Part shown: positions 52,070 to 61,651 of the stretch, piece by piece | Layout of the letters: each line of letters opens with the position of its first letter | Numbering within the stretch: the first letter of the stretch is position 1 | Source: Telluria beijingensis | GTDB lineage: Bacteria > Pseudomonadota > Gammaproteobacteria > Burkholderiales > Burkholderiaceae_D | Assembly: GCF_030770395.1 (NCBI RefSeq) | Contig: NZ_CP132480.1 | Location: forward strand, 2,542,854 to 2,606,853 | Length of the DNA stretch: 64,000 bases | Reading direction: 5' to 3' | The notes under the pieces: generated by a model | What the model was told of the DNA's origin: nothing | The model's database searches: none | What the model saw: the letters and a program-made list of their open reading frames with translations, nothing else | Made by a program: the position numbers and the translations under genes

Positions 52070-54503
52070 GGGCGGCCTCGGTCGGCTCGATCGCCTGCAC
52101 CGGCTCGATCTGTTCCGGCGCCGGCAGGACCGGCATTTCGTCCGGGCCCTCGACCGGCGTCACTTCCTGCGCCTCGTCCTCCAGGAAAACTTCTTCAGGC
52201 TCTTCTTCCACGACGTAGCGGCGCGGCTCCGGTGCGCGCCAGCCGGGCAGTACCGCCTTGGCATCCAGGCTGCCGGCGTCGAAGGCGCCGCGGAAGAAGT
52301 CGCCCACCACCAGCGCCGCATTGTGGCCGCCCTGCCCCCAGTAGCTGCTGCGGATCGTGACCCGGTTGTCGTTGAAGCCGACCCAGGCCCCGGCCACCAG
52401 GTTCGGATGCATCATGATGAACCAGCCGTCCTGGTTGTTCTGGCTGGTGCCGGTCTTGGCGGCCAGGTCGCCGCGGATGCCGAAGCGGCTGCGCACGCCG
52501 TTGCCGGTGCCGCGGGTGACGACGCCGCGCAGCATGTCGATCAGGGCCACGGCCGATTCGCGCGACATCGCGCGCTCGGGCTGCCCGGTTCCGAAATCGG
52601 CCACCACATTGCCTTCGCGGTCCTCGATGCGGCGCACGAAGATCGGCGGCCGGTATTCGCCCTGGGCCGCGATCGTGGCATAGCTGCTGACCATCTCCAG
52701 CAGGGTGACCGGGCTGGTGCCGAGGGCCAGCGAGGGCACGGCCTCGAGCTTGCTCTGCCGCACGCCCAGCCCCTGGGCCAGGCGCACGATCGGGGCGATG
52801 CCCACTTCCTGGCTCACCTGGGCGGTGATCGTGTTCTTCGACAGGATCAGGCCGTCGCGCATCGGCATCGACCGGCCGCTATTGCCGTCCATATCGGTCG
52901 GGCGCCAGCTGCTGCCGTCGTCGCCGCGGAATTCCAGCACCACGTCGCGGTAGGCCTGGTCGGGCGGGATGCCCCGCTCCAGCGCCGCGCCGTAGACAAA
53001 CGGCTTGAAGGTCGATCCCGGCTGGCGCGCGGCCTGGGCCACGTGGTCGTACTGGTCGCGCTCGAAGTCGCGGCTGCCGACCCAGGCCTTCACTTCGCCG
53101 CTGGCCGGGTCGATGGCGACGAAGCCGGCTTCCAGGCGCGACTTGGCGGCCTTGAGCTCGTTCATGAAGCCGCGCTCGCCCTTCAGGCGCTTGAGCGCGG
53201 CCGCCGGCTCTTCGCCGCCCTCGACCGCACTGCGGTAGGTGGCGCTTTCGCGCACGAAGGCGTCCAGCTCGCGCGCATGGGTGATCCAGTAATACGAGAA
53301 CGGATCGATATTGGGACGGATCGACGTATAGGTGGCGGTGGCGGTCGAGCGCGGCACGTTGGGGTTGGCCCATTCGACGTCGGCGATCGCCTGCAGGATG
53401 TCGGCCTGGCGCCGCAGCGCGCGCTCGGCCGCCCGCTGCAGCTCGGGATCGAGCGTGGTGCGCACCACCAGGCCGTCCAGTTGCAGGTTGACGTCGTTCT
53501 GGTCGGCCCAGTCGAGCAGCCATTTGCGCACGTGGTGGGTGAAATGGTCGTCCTTGCCGCTGCGGTCGGGCAGGCGCGCGAAGCGCAGGCGCAGCGGACG
53601 TTTTACCAGCGCCGCGTAGCGCTTGTCGTCGAAGACGCCGTGCTTGCGCATCTGGCCCAGCACCACGTTGCGGCGCGCGAGCGAGCGCTCGGGATTGGCC
53701 ACCGGATTGTAGTAGTGGGTGCCCTTGAGCATGCCGACCAGGGTGGCAGATTCGAGGACGTCGAGCTTGAGCGCCGGCTTGCCGAAGTACGTCCGCGCCG
53801 CCATCTCGATGCCGTAGGCGTTGTACAGGAAGGGCACCGTGTTCAGGTAGGCTTCCAGGATCTGCGTCTTGCCGTAGGTGTTCTCGATCTTGATCGCGGT
53901 GATCAATTCCTTCATCTTGCGGTTGATGCTGCGCGCGCGGCCGATCTCCTGCGGGAACATATTGCGCGCCAGCTGCTGGGTGATGGTCGAGCCGCCCTGC
54001 GGGTCGCCCTTGACGCTGGCCCACAAGGCGCCCGCCACGCGCTTGAAGTCGACCCCGTGGTGCTGGTAGAAGCGATGGTCTTCGGTCGCGACCAGGGCCT
54101 GGACCACGTGCGGCGAGACCTGCGACAGCTTGACCCGCTCCTGCAGGCCTTTCTCGAAGGTGCCGAGCGGCCGACCGCCAGCGTCCACGATCACGGACGG
54201 TCGTGAACGGCTGACCTGTTCCAGGTCGTCGATGCCGGGCGTGAACGGGATCAGGACCAGCAGCCAGGCCAGGATCGCCATCAGGCCGGCGGCCAGGCTC
54301 CATAGTGCGAGCAGGGCCAGCTTGACCGGCAGCGGCCGGCCGTGCAGGCGCTTGCCGGCGCCGGATTTGAGCGCCGCGGCCCCGGTTGAGGCGCCGGCCG
54401 CCAGGCGCCGCAGGAGCTGCCTGGCGCCCTGCCTGATGCGTTGCTGCACGGTTGGCGCAGCGTCTGCGGTTTCCGTGTTCTCGTCGGTGTGCTTCTGGTC
54501 CAC
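51993..54503 (-). CDS. mrcA: Class A penicillin-binding protein 1A
   Basis: 836 residues. A cytoplasmic tail of about 60 residues, a membrane helix (62-86) and the GT51 glycosyltransferase domain with Glu141 in ATEDHRFYQHHG and GGSTITQQLARN. The transpeptidase domain has STFKPF (Ser nucleophile), SKN and KTGTSQNNQDGWF. It polymerises glycan strands and cross-links them in the periplasm. The C-terminal 90 residues are an acidic Pro/Glu-rich tail, which is the part overlapped by the M23 gene. Confidence 0.93.
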   Translation of the reverse strand: MDQKHTDENTETADAAPTVQQRIRQGARQLLRRLAAGASTGAAALKSGAGKRLHGRPLPVKLALLALWSLAAGLMAILAWLLVLIPFTPGIDDLEQVSRSRPSVIVDAGGRPLGTFEKGLQERVKLSQVSPHVVQALVATEDHRFYQHHGVDFKRVAGALWASVKGDPQGGSTITQQLARNMFPQEIGRARSINRKMKELITAIKIENTYGKTQILEAYLNTVPFLYNAYGIEMAARTYFGKPALKLDVLESATLVGMLKGTHYYNPVANPERSLARRNVVLGQMRKHGVFDDKRYAALVKRPLRLRFARLPDRSGKDDHFTHHVRKWLLDWADQNDVNLQLDGLVVRTTLDPELQRAAERALRRQADILQAIADVEWANPNVPRSTATATYTSIRPNIDPFSYYWITHARELDAFVRESATYRSAVEGGEEPAAALKRLKGERGFMNELKAAKSRLEAGFVAIDPASGEVKAWVGSRDFERDQYDHVAQAARQPGSTFKPFVYGAALERGIPPDQAYRDVVLEFRGDDGSSWRPTDMDGNSGRSMPMRDGLILSKNTITAQVSQEVGIAPIVRLAQGLGVRQSKLEAVPSLALGTSPVTLLEMVSSYATIAAQGEYRPPIFVRRIEDREGNVVADFGTGQPERAMSRESAVALIDMLRGVVTRGTGNGVRSRFGIRGDLAAKTGTSQNNQDGWFIMMHPNLVAGAWVGFNDNRVTIRSSYWGQGGHNAALVVGDFFRGAFDAGSLDAKAVLPGWRAPEPRRYVVEEEPEEVFLEDEAQEVTPVEGPDEMPVLPAPEQIEPVQAIEPTEAAPIAPPPTGVPTPSGDPVPLPLPSEL

Positions 54504-54584
54504 TCGCTATCCTTGCCCTGATCAGACTGTCAATGTGCGGCAAGTATAGCCGACCGGAACACCGGCCACGGCACGCGAGAAGCT

Positions 54585-57398
54585 TCAGGCGGTGCTGGCG
54601 GCCGGCTCGACGCGGCCGGCGCGCAGCAGCGCCTCGACCCGCGTGGCCGGCTGCGGACGGCTGAATACGTGGCCCTGCACCTCGTCGCAGCCGCAGCCGC
54701 GCAGGTAGTCGAGCTGCTCGATCGTTTCCACCCCCTCGGCGATCACCTGCATGCGCAGGCCGTGGGCCAGCGAGATGATGGCGTCGACCAGGGCCGCGCC
54801 GTCCGGATTGCCGACGATGTCATGGACGAACGAGCGGTCGATCTTGAGCACGTCGACCGGCAGGCGTTTGAGGTATTGCAGGCTCGAATAGCCGGTGCCG
54901 AAATCGTCGATCGACAGCTTGACGCCCATGCGCTTGAGACATTCCATGGTGTGGATGGCGGCGTCGGCGTCGGCCATCATCATGCTCTCGGTGAGTTCGA
55001 TCTCGAGCGAGGCTGGCGGCAGGCCGGTCTCGCCCAGCACCCGGGCCACGGTGTCGACCAGGTCGGGCTCGGCGAACTGGCGCGCCGACAGGTTGACCGC
55101 GATGCGCAGCGGTCCCAGGCCGGCGCGCTGCCAGCGCCGGTTCTGGCGGCAGGCCGCCTGCAGCACCCAGGCGCCGATCGGGACGATCAGGCCGGTTTCC
55201 TCGGCCAGCGCGATGAAACGGTCCGGGCGCACCACGCCCAGCAGCGGATGGCGCCAGCGGATCAGCGCCTCGTTGCCGACCACCATGCCGCTGGCCAGGT
55301 CGACCTGGGGCTGGAAGTGCAGCTCGAACTGCTCGTCCTGCAGCGCGTGGCGCAGCGCGCTCTCGAGGGCCAGGCGGTCGAAGGCCTGGGCGTTCATGTG
55401 CGGCGCATAGAACTGTACGCCGTTGCGCCCGCCCGACTTGGCGCGGTACATGGCGATCTCGGCATGCTTGACCAGGGTATCGGCGTCGAGCCCGTCGGCC
55501 GGATAAGCCGCCACCCCCGCACTGCAATTGAGCACCAGGCGCTGGCCGGCCAGCTGGATCGGTTCGGCCACCGCGTCGCGCACCTGCTGTATACGGGCCA
55601 CGGCCTGGCGTTCGTCGGCATAGCCGACCAGCACCAGCACGAAATCGTCGCCGCCGACCCGGGCCGCGGTGTCGGCCGGCCGGATCGCCCCCTTGATGCG
55701 GGTGGCCAGCAGGCGCAGCGCCTCGTCGCCGGCGCGCCGCCCCAGGGTGTCGTTGATCAGCTTGAAGTGGTCGAAGTCGAGCAGCACGGTCCACACCGGC
55801 AACTCGCCCGCATTCGCGATGGCGCGCTCGATGCGGTCGGCCAGCAGCGCGCGGTTGGCCAGACCGGTGAGCGTGTCGTAGTGGGCGTGGCGCGCCAGCT
55901 CGGCCTCGTAGCGCTTGGCGGTGGTGACGTCGTAGACGGTCACCACGAAATGGCCGGCCTGGCCGTCCGGCCGGCGCACCGGCGCCACGTAGACGTCGCC
56001 GATCAGCTCGGCGCCGTCGGGGGTGTGGAGGGTGAGCAGCGCGTGGTCCTCGCGCTGCTGGCGCAGGGCGCGGCGCAGCTCTTCCATCGCCGGCTGCTCG
56101 GCGTCGAGGCCGGCGAGCAGCTTGAGCGGCTGGCCGGCCAGCTCGCGCGCGGGCCGGCCGAAGGTGCGCTCGCAGGCCGGGTTCGCGTATTCGATCGGGT
56201 AGCCCGGCTGCTCGGCGTCGACCAGCAGGATCGGGTTGGCGCTCGCCTCCATCGCGCGCTCGTACAGGCGCAGCGCGCCGGTGGCGCGCTCGAGCGCCGC
56301 GGTGCGCTGCTCGACCAGGGCTTCGATGCGGCGCGTGCGCGCCACCCGCTGTTGCACCAGTCCGCCGGCCGCGAAACTCAGCACCAGGCCGAGCGCCATC
56401 GCGACCAACTCGGCCATGTGCGCGCCCAGCGCCGGCGGCTGTTCCTCGACCACTACCTGCCACGGGCTGCCGGCGATCTCGAACGCTTCCACGTGGCGCA
56501 GGTTCATGCCGTCCAGCAGGCGTTCCCACCAGCCGTCGGGCGCGGCCAGGCTGCCGTGCTGGTAGGCGGTGATGGGGTTGCCGAGGGCGTCCGGTCCGCG
56601 CAGCGACAGGGCGAAATTGTCGTCGTCGAGCAGGCGCACCGATTCGAGGGTGCCGCCGACCAGCAGGGCGACGTCGATCACCACCTCGGTGGTGCCGATC
56701 ACGGTCGCACGCCGCTCCCTGGCTTCCAGCGGCCGCACGCCGGGACGGTAGACCGGCAGGATGATCAGGACGCCGTGGCGCGCGCCGCCGCCCTGCAGCA
56801 GGTCGATGATCGGACTGGCGGCGGGTTCGCCGCTATCGATCGCGCGCTGGGTATAGACCCGCTGCGGCGCGTTGGACCAGGCGTCGTAGCCGAAGGTGAC
56901 TTCGTTGCCGACGATCGGAGCCACGTAGTCGTTGACCAGGTAGCGGTCGCGTTCGCCGGCCCGGACCAGGGCCGGCTCCCCGGTCCTGATCCGCTGGCGG
57001 ATCGCGAAGCCGGGCCAGAAGGCGGCGCGCGCGGCCTCGAAGGCGGCGCGTTCGGCGCGGCCCACGAAGCGCTGAAAGACCAGCGCCTGCAGGTAGCCGT
57101 GGCGCGCCACCAACGGCTGGGCAAAGGAGTCGAATTCGGCGCGCGTGATTTCCTCGGAAGCGCGGAAGAACAGGTTGACGGCGCGCGCGGCATCCGTGGC
57201 CTCGGCAAATGCCCGGGTGACGGCGGCGACCCGCACCACGGCGCGCTGGTCGAACTCGGCCTGGGCGCGGTCGTATTCGATCTTGCGCACCGCGCCGCAC
57301 AGCACGGACGTCAGCAGCAGGCCGAGCAAGCAGGTCCCCAGCGCGGGCCGGGACAGGCCGCGCCCGGGTACGGCAGGATGGGCGAATGCGCTACGCAT
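54585..57398 (-). CDS. Membrane CHASE-PAS-GGDEF-EAL protein
   Basis: 937 residues. Helix 1 (about 18-37), periplasmic CHASE domain (45-320, with FVGRAERAAFE and DLLQGGGARHGVLIILPVY), helix 2 (about 340-365), coiled coil, PAS (390-510), GGDEF and EAL. The cyclase signature is GGDDF instead of GG(D/E)EF, so cyclase activity is doubtful, although the RxxD site remains. EAL residues are intact (NEALIRW, ELTES, DDFGTGYSS, DVLKIDRSF), so net c-di-GMP hydrolysis is likely. The start at 57398 is the best-placed ATG. Divergent from the MarR gene. Confidence 0.92.
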   Translation of the reverse strand: MRSAFAHPAVPGRGLSRPALGTCLLGLLLTSVLCGAVRKIEYDRAQAEFDQRAVVRVAAVTRAFAEATDAARAVNLFFRASEEITRAEFDSFAQPLVARHGYLQALVFQRFVGRAERAAFEAARAAFWPGFAIRQRIRTGEPALVRAGERDRYLVNDYVAPIVGNEVTFGYDAWSNAPQRVYTQRAIDSGEPAASPIIDLLQGGGARHGVLIILPVYRPGVRPLEARERRATVIGTTEVVIDVALLVGGTLESVRLLDDDNFALSLRGPDALGNPITAYQHGSLAAPDGWWERLLDGMNLRHVEAFEIAGSPWQVVVEEQPPALGAHMAELVAMALGLVLSFAAGGLVQQRVARTRRIEALVEQRTAALERATGALRLYERAMEASANPILLVDAEQPGYPIEYANPACERTFGRPARELAGQPLKLLAGLDAEQPAMEELRRALRQQREDHALLTLHTPDGAELIGDVYVAPVRRPDGQAGHFVVTVYDVTTAKRYEAELARHAHYDTLTGLANRALLADRIERAIANAGELPVWTVLLDFDHFKLINDTLGRRAGDEALRLLATRIKGAIRPADTAARVGGDDFVLVLVGYADERQAVARIQQVRDAVAEPIQLAGQRLVLNCSAGVAAYPADGLDADTLVKHAEIAMYRAKSGGRNGVQFYAPHMNAQAFDRLALESALRHALQDEQFELHFQPQVDLASGMVVGNEALIRWRHPLLGVVRPDRFIALAEETGLIVPIGAWVLQAACRQNRRWQRAGLGPLRIAVNLSARQFAEPDLVDTVARVLGETGLPPASLEIELTESMMMADADAAIHTMECLKRMGVKLSIDDFGTGYSSLQYLKRLPVDVLKIDRSFVHDIVGNPDGAALVDAIISLAHGLRMQVIAEGVETIEQLDYLRGCGCDEVQGHVFSRPQPATRVEALLRAGRVEPAASTA

Positions 57399-57498
57399 GA
57401 TCCATGCTAGCGCAGAACCGGGGCTTCGGGGGACCCGCCATGCAAAAAGAGCGCACCGCCCGCCCCGCTGCGCGGGCCGTTCGATTATCATCTCGCCC

Positions 57499-57999
57499 AT
57501 GCCCCCGAAATCCTCGCCAGAGCCTCACTTGCTGCCCGCCGACGCTCCATCCCAGCGCGTCCTGCGCCAGTTCCGCATCGTGTTCAATGCCGTCAAGACC
57601 CACTTCCGTCAGCTCGAGCACGAATCGGGCCTGGGCGGGGCGCAGGTATGGGCGCTGTCGGTGATCGACAGCCAGCCGGGCATCGGCGCCACCAGCCTGG
57701 GGCGCGCCATGGACATCCACCAGTCCACCGCCAGCAACCTGGTGCGCGGGCTGGTCGAGCGGGGCTACGTGACGGCGGCGCGCGAAGGGGTCGACCGGCG
57801 CAATGTGGCGTTGCGCATCCTGCCCGCCGGACAGGAAGTATTAAGGCGCGCGCCCGGACCGGCTGCCGGCGTACTGCCGGACGCGCTGGCGACGCTCGAC
57901 GAGGCCACCCTGCTGCGTCTCGAGAAAGACCTGGCTACCCTGATTGCCCGCCTGGATGCGGACGAGGAAGCGGGCAAGATCCCCTTGAGCCACTCGTGA
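57499..57999 (+). CDS. MarR-family transcriptional regulator
   Basis: 166 residues. Winged helix with ATSLGRAMDIHQSTASNLVRGLVERGYV (recognition helix) and the wing DRRNVALRILPAGQEVLRRAPG. A dimeric repressor or activator that responds to small ligands. It is divergent from the CHASE-GGDEF-EAL gene with 100 bases between, and it may control that gene or itself. No efflux pump is adjacent. Confidence 0.88.
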   Translation: MPPKSSPEPHLLPADAPSQRVLRQFRIVFNAVKTHFRQLEHESGLGGAQVWALSVIDSQPGIGATSLGRAMDIHQSTASNLVRGLVERGYVTAAREGVDRRNVALRILPAGQEVLRRAPGPAAGVLPDALATLDEATLLRLEKDLATLIARLDADEEAGKIPLSHS

Positions 58000-58013
58000 G
58001 GCGCTCGTAAAGG

Positions 58014-59135
58014 TCAGACCTCGCCGCGGAATTTGCCCAGCGCGAGATTGACCATGGCCTCGACGCTGCCCTCGTGCTCGTGCACGATGCGCAGTTGCTC
58101 GGCGTCGCCGACTGCCTTCGTGATTTGCCCCAGATGGGCCAGCGCAGCGCCCGAGCCGAGCTTCTCGGCATGCGGCGCGATGCGCGCCAGGGTCGCCAGG
58201 ATGTCATCGCGCAACACCACGGGCCGGTGTTCCTGCGGCAAAACGATATTGCCCTCTAGCCCGAAACGGCAGGCCTGGAAGCGGTTGTAGTTGTAGACCA
58301 GGTAGTCGTCCTCGCGCGGTGGCGCTTCATTTCCCTCGAGCAGGTAGCTGCACAGGGCTTGCAGGTAGGCCGCCAGCGCCGCCGCATGCTCGACCGTGAG
58401 CGGGGTGTCGCAGACGCGCAGCTCGATGGTGCCGTACTCCGGCTTCGGGCGCAGGTCCCAATAGAAGTCCTTCATGCTGCGCACGATGCCGGTATCTTCC
58501 ATGCGCTTGAAGTAATCTCGCTCGAAGTCCTCCCAGCGCAGCAGGAACGGCGCCCGGCCCGACAGCGGGAAGGCGAACACCGAGTTCAGGCGCGAGGAAT
58601 GGAACTGGGTGTCGCTGCCCTGCAGGAAGGGCGACGAGGCCGACAGCGCAATGAAGTGCGGGATGTAGCGGTTCAGCGCATGCAGCAGGTACAGGGCATT
58701 GTCGCCGCTGCCGCAGCCGATGTGGACGTGCTGGCCGAACACGGTGAACTGCTTGGCCAGGTAGCCGTACAGGGCCGAGACTTCGCGAAAACGCGGCTTT
58801 TCATAGATGCGGCGCTCGGTCCATTGCTGGAACGGATGGGTGCCGCCGCCGCATACGCCCACGTTCAGGCGGTCGCCGGCCTTGAGCAGGGTGTCGCGGA
58901 TCAGCTGCAGTTCCTCGACCAGCGGGCCATGGCCGGTATGGATGCTGCTGTTAATCTCGATCATGCTCTCGGTGATCTCGGGCGTCACGGCGCCCGGGAA
59001 CGGCGCGCGCGCGAGCAGGTCGAGCATGTCAGGCGAGGCCGGGGCCAGGTCGAAGTCGGACAGGTTGACGAGCTGCAGTTCCAGCTCGACCCCCATCGTC
59101 AGTGCGTCCGAACGGCTGAATTCAGGCAGCGGCAT
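58014..59135 (-). CDS. ybdK: Glutamate-cysteine ligase-like carboxylate-amine ligase (YbdK)
   Basis: 373 residues of the GCS2 family. [11 protein letters not shown] (ATP/metal-binding), [17 protein letters not shown], and [16 protein letters not shown] followed by a C-terminal [13 protein letters not shown] match YbdK, which makes gamma-glutamylcysteine weakly or joins other carboxylates and amines. It is the second gene of the antiporter operon; its ATG lies inside the antiporter gene (14-nt overlap), so translation is coupled. Glutathione control of Kef-type antiporters makes the pairing suggestive. Confidence 0.9.
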   Translation of the reverse strand: MPLPEFSRSDALTMGVELELQLVNLSDFDLAPASPDMLDLLARAPFPGAVTPEITESMIEINSSIHTGHGPLVEELQLIRDTLLKAGDRLNVGVCGGGTHPFQQWTERRIYEKPRFREVSALYGYLAKQFTVFGQHVHIGCGSGDNALYLLHALNRYIPHFIALSASSPFLQGSDTQFHSSRLNSVFAFPLSGRAPFLLRWEDFERDYFKRMEDTGIVRSMKDFYWDLRPKPEYGTIELRVCDTPLTVEHAAALAAYLQALCSYLLEGNEAPPREDDYLVYNYNRFQACRFGLEGNIVLPQEHRPVVLRDDILATLARIAPHAEKLGSGAALAHLGQITKAVGDAEQLRIVHEHEGSVEAMVNLALGKFRGEV

Positions 59136-60354
59136 CCTGGTCCTCCTTCTTCTCTACGGTCTTGTTCTTGGCAAAGCCCGATTCGCGGGCGCCGGTCAGC
59201 GCGATCTGGGTCAGGATCGGCGCCAGGACTTCCAGGATCATGGCCATCGCCGCCAGCGGCGCCAATGGGGTCAGGGTGTCGAACAGGTCGACGCCCGAGC
59301 GCCGGGTCTGTTCGATCAGGATGATGGCGAACACCGTCAGCGGCATGATCGCGACCCCGGTCAGGGCGCCCTTGCGCGCCGAGATGCCGGACACCCGGGC
59401 GGTCGCGGTGCACACGGCCACCTTGACCAGCGCGCGCACCAGCAGCAGGAGCAGGCCGAGCATCAGGCCCTCGGCGGTCGGCTGCCAGGCGATGGTGGTC
59501 GCGACAAAGAAGAACAGCAGCACGGTCAGCAAATCGCCCAGGGCGCCGAAATTGCGCTGGGCCGGGCTCAGGGTGACGCGGCGGTGGCGCGCCACCAGGC
59601 CGAAGGTCAGCGCCGCCAGCACCGGCGACAGTTTGAGCACGTGGGTGATCGCCACCAGCAGGAACACGAACACGGCGAACGTCAAGGTAGAGTTGCTGCG
59701 CGCATGGCCGGCGATGCGCTGCCACAGCGGCAGCAGATAGCCGAGCGCCGCGCCCAGGCCGCTGGAGGCGGCCAGCACCACCAGCCCGGTCCAGCTGGCG
59801 TGGACCACGTCGCCCGAGGTCTGGAACACGCCGAAGCCGACCGTGACGTTGAACACGAACACGGCCAGCACGCAGTTCAGGGCCGTCAGGTGCATGGCGC
59901 GCTCGGTCACCTGGCCCCCGCCGCCCTGCTCGTTGACGATGCGCAGCAGGCCGGCCGGCGAGCTGGCCATGGCCAGGGCCGCCAGCAGGCTGGCCGGCAG
60001 CGCGCCGATGCCGCAGGTGCGCGAGACGAAATAGACGGCGGCCCAGGTCAGGCCGGCTTCGAGCAGCGAGGTGACCAGGAGCCAGGGATTGGTGCGCAGC
60101 CAGCGCAGGTTGATGCGATAGCCGAGTTCGAACAGCATCAGGCCGAAGCCGAGATTGGCCAGCATCATGAAGTTGTCGGCCTGGGCCGGCGGCAGGTAGC
60201 CGCTGGAGAGGTTGCCGAACACGAAACCACACAAGCCATAGATGGCGATCCGCGGCACATTGGCCCAGCGGTACAGCAGTTCGCCAGCCATCCAGGCCAG
60301 CGTCAGCGCCAGCGGCCAGGCCAGCGCATGCGTGAGTGAAAGCAACTCGCTCAT
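59122..60354 (-). CDS. Cation:proton antiporter (CPA2/Kef-like), membrane domain only
   Basis: 410 residues, 11-13 membrane helices, with the CPA2 pattern ([65 protein letters not shown]). There is no C-terminal TrkA-N/RCK domain, unlike KefB/KefC, and the C-terminus is a short charged tail. It exchanges K+ or Na+ for protons at the inner membrane. It heads the operon with the YbdK-like gene. A candidate structured leader lies 117 bases upstream. Confidence 0.87.
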   Translation of the reverse strand: MSELLSLTHALAWPLALTLAWMAGELLYRWANVPRIAIYGLCGFVFGNLSSGYLPPAQADNFMMLANLGFGLMLFELGYRINLRWLRTNPWLLVTSLLEAGLTWAAVYFVSRTCGIGALPASLLAALAMASSPAGLLRIVNEQGGGGQVTERAMHLTALNCVLAVFVFNVTVGFGVFQTSGDVVHASWTGLVVLAASSGLGAALGYLLPLWQRIAGHARSNSTLTFAVFVFLLVAITHVLKLSPVLAALTFGLVARHRRVTLSPAQRNFGALGDLLTVLLFFFVATTIAWQPTAEGLMLGLLLLLVRALVKVAVCTATARVSGISARKGALTGVAIMPLTVFAIILIEQTRRSGVDLFDTLTPLAPLAAMAMILEVLAPILTQIALTGARESGFAKNKTVEKKEDQDAAA

Positions 60355-60471
60355 CCAAATTCTCCGATGGGACGCGCCGGACGGCGGCAGGGAGCCGCGC
60401 AGGCACGATAACCGATGCGGCGTGGGGAACGCCAGGCGCGGCAGGTGTGGAATTGCGATGCCGCGCAGTCG

Positions 60472-60498
60472 AAAAAAGCCCCCCGACGGATGCGGGGG
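60472..60498 (-). terminator. Intrinsic terminator upstream of the antiporter operon
   Basis: Minus-strand stem CCCCCG-CATCCGT-CGGGGG followed by GCTTTTTT, a textbook Rho-independent terminator. It points towards the antiporter gene and ends about 117 bases before its start codon. Confidence 0.75.
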
Positions 60499-60583
60499 AC
60501 GAAAAGAAACGGGGTGAGCCGCCTCATCGCTGATCGGGCAACCGGACGCAGCCGGTTGCCACTCGTCTATACTGCCCGAAAAG

Positions 60584-60589
60584 TATAAT
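60584..60589 (+). promoter_or_regulatory. Possible -10 element for the ZIP transporter gene
   Basis: A perfect TATAAT on the plus strand 143 bases ahead of the ZIP GTG start. No good -35 at 16-18 bases. It overlaps the antisense structured RNA, so it may be coincidental. Confidence 0.25.
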
Positions 60590-60731
60590 CGTGGCAACCC
60601 TATTTGTGCGAATGTACAGACAGGCGATAGCCATCCTTACCCGTCCGTCGAGGTGGGAATGAGGGGAATCGCCTGTCGTGCGCATGCTGCGCCTCAGAAA
60701 ATATTAGCATCGATGAAATAATGGAGGCACC

Positions 60732-61487
60732 GTGGACGCATTACCGGGATGGCTGCAGGCGGGAACATGGGGACTGGTGGCGGGCGCCGCCCTGCTGCTG
60801 GGCGCCTTCATCGGCATCCGTTTCGAGGTGCCGCAGCGCCTGGTAGCGGCCATCATGGCCTTCGGCAGCGGGGTCCTGATCTCGGCGCTGTCGTTCGAGC
60901 TGATGGACGAGGCGATCGAGACCGGCGGCTTCGCCTCGACCGCGGCCGGCTTCCTGGCCGGCGCCGTGGTGTACACCGCCGCGAACTGGATGCTGGCGCG
61001 GCGTGGCGCGCGCCACCGCAAGCGTTCGCGCCGGCCCGCCGGCGCCCAGGACGATGGCAATGCCAGCGCCATCGCCGTCGGTGCCCTCCTCGACGGCATT
61101 CCCGAATCGATCGTGATCGGCCTGTCGCTGCTCGGCGGCCAGGGGGTGAGCACGGCGGTGGTGGTCGCGGTGTTCCTGTCCAACCTGCCGGAAGGTTTGT
61201 CGAGCGCAGCCGGCATGAAGCAGGCGGGCCGCTCGCACGTCCACATCTACGGCGTGTGGGGCTGCATCGCCCTTGCGTCCGGGCTGGCGGCGCTGGCCGG
61301 CTACACGGTCTTCCACCACCTGCCGCCCGAGATGCTGGCGGCGACCACTGCCGTTGCGGCCGGCGGCGTGCTGGCGATGGTGGTCGACACCATGATTCCC
61401 GAAGCGTTCGAGGAAACCCATGATTTTGCCGGCCTGATCGTGGTGCTGGGTTTCCTGGCAGCCTTCGCGCTCAGCAAGCTGGGCTAA
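60732..61487 (+). CDS. ZIP-family metal transporter
   Basis: 251 residues, about eight membrane helices. Helix 4 has LLDGIPESIVIG and helix 5 has SNLPEGLSSAAG, the ZIP metal path; the usual His of helix 4 is replaced by Asp. A His/Arg-rich cytoplasmic loop (RRGARHRKRSRRP) joins helices 3 and 4. It imports Zn, Fe or a related divalent metal. GTG start at 60732 with GGAGG four bases upstream. Divergent from the antiporter operon. Confidence 0.88.
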   Translation: MDALPGWLQAGTWGLVAGAALLLGAFIGIRFEVPQRLVAAIMAFGSGVLISALSFELMDEAIETGGFASTAAGFLAGAVVYTAANWMLARRGARHRKRSRRPAGAQDDGNASAIAVGALLDGIPESIVIGLSLLGGQGVSTAVVVAVFLSNLPEGLSSAAGMKQAGRSHVHIYGVWGCIALASGLAALAGYTVFHHLPPEMLAATTAVAAGGVLAMVVDTMIPEAFEETHDFAGLIVVLGFLAAFALSKLG

Positions 61488-61651
61488 TGTTTTTGCGCCG
61501 TATCCGCATCCGGCCTTCCTTCCTGGTGGCTGCCTTGCAGTGCGGTGGACTGGTCGAAGTCGGTAGCGGTGATTTGGTCGCTGTTGAGCGTGCCGCTAAG
61601 TTGGTTAGTTACGTTTTATGTAGGCAAACAGATCCTCTTTATCGATTCGCC

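Larger units (their letters stand above)
60472..60600 (-). ncRNA. Structured RNA with mutually exclusive hairpins (leader or sRNA)
   Basis: On the minus strand, segment A (60591-60599) pairs perfectly with B (60554-60562), 9 bp of GGTTGCCAC/GTGGCAACC, extended inside by a TATAC/GTATA stem. B's 3' part (60552-60560) also pairs perfectly over 9 bp with C (60537-60545), GGCAACCGG/CCGGTTGCC. A-B and B-C cannot both form. A strong intrinsic terminator follows (60472-60498). This is the layout of an attenuator or riboswitch ahead of the antiporter start (60354), or of an independent sRNA. The rest of the intergenic region 60355-60731 shows nothing else. Confidence 0.5.

Noticed and set aside
54669..57410. 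A 913-residue open frame on the plus strand opposite the CHASE-GGDEF-EAL gene
   Set aside because: It mirrors the third-codon bias of the true gene, is rich in His, Gln and Arg, and shows no domain. GC-rich DNA gives such antisense frames.
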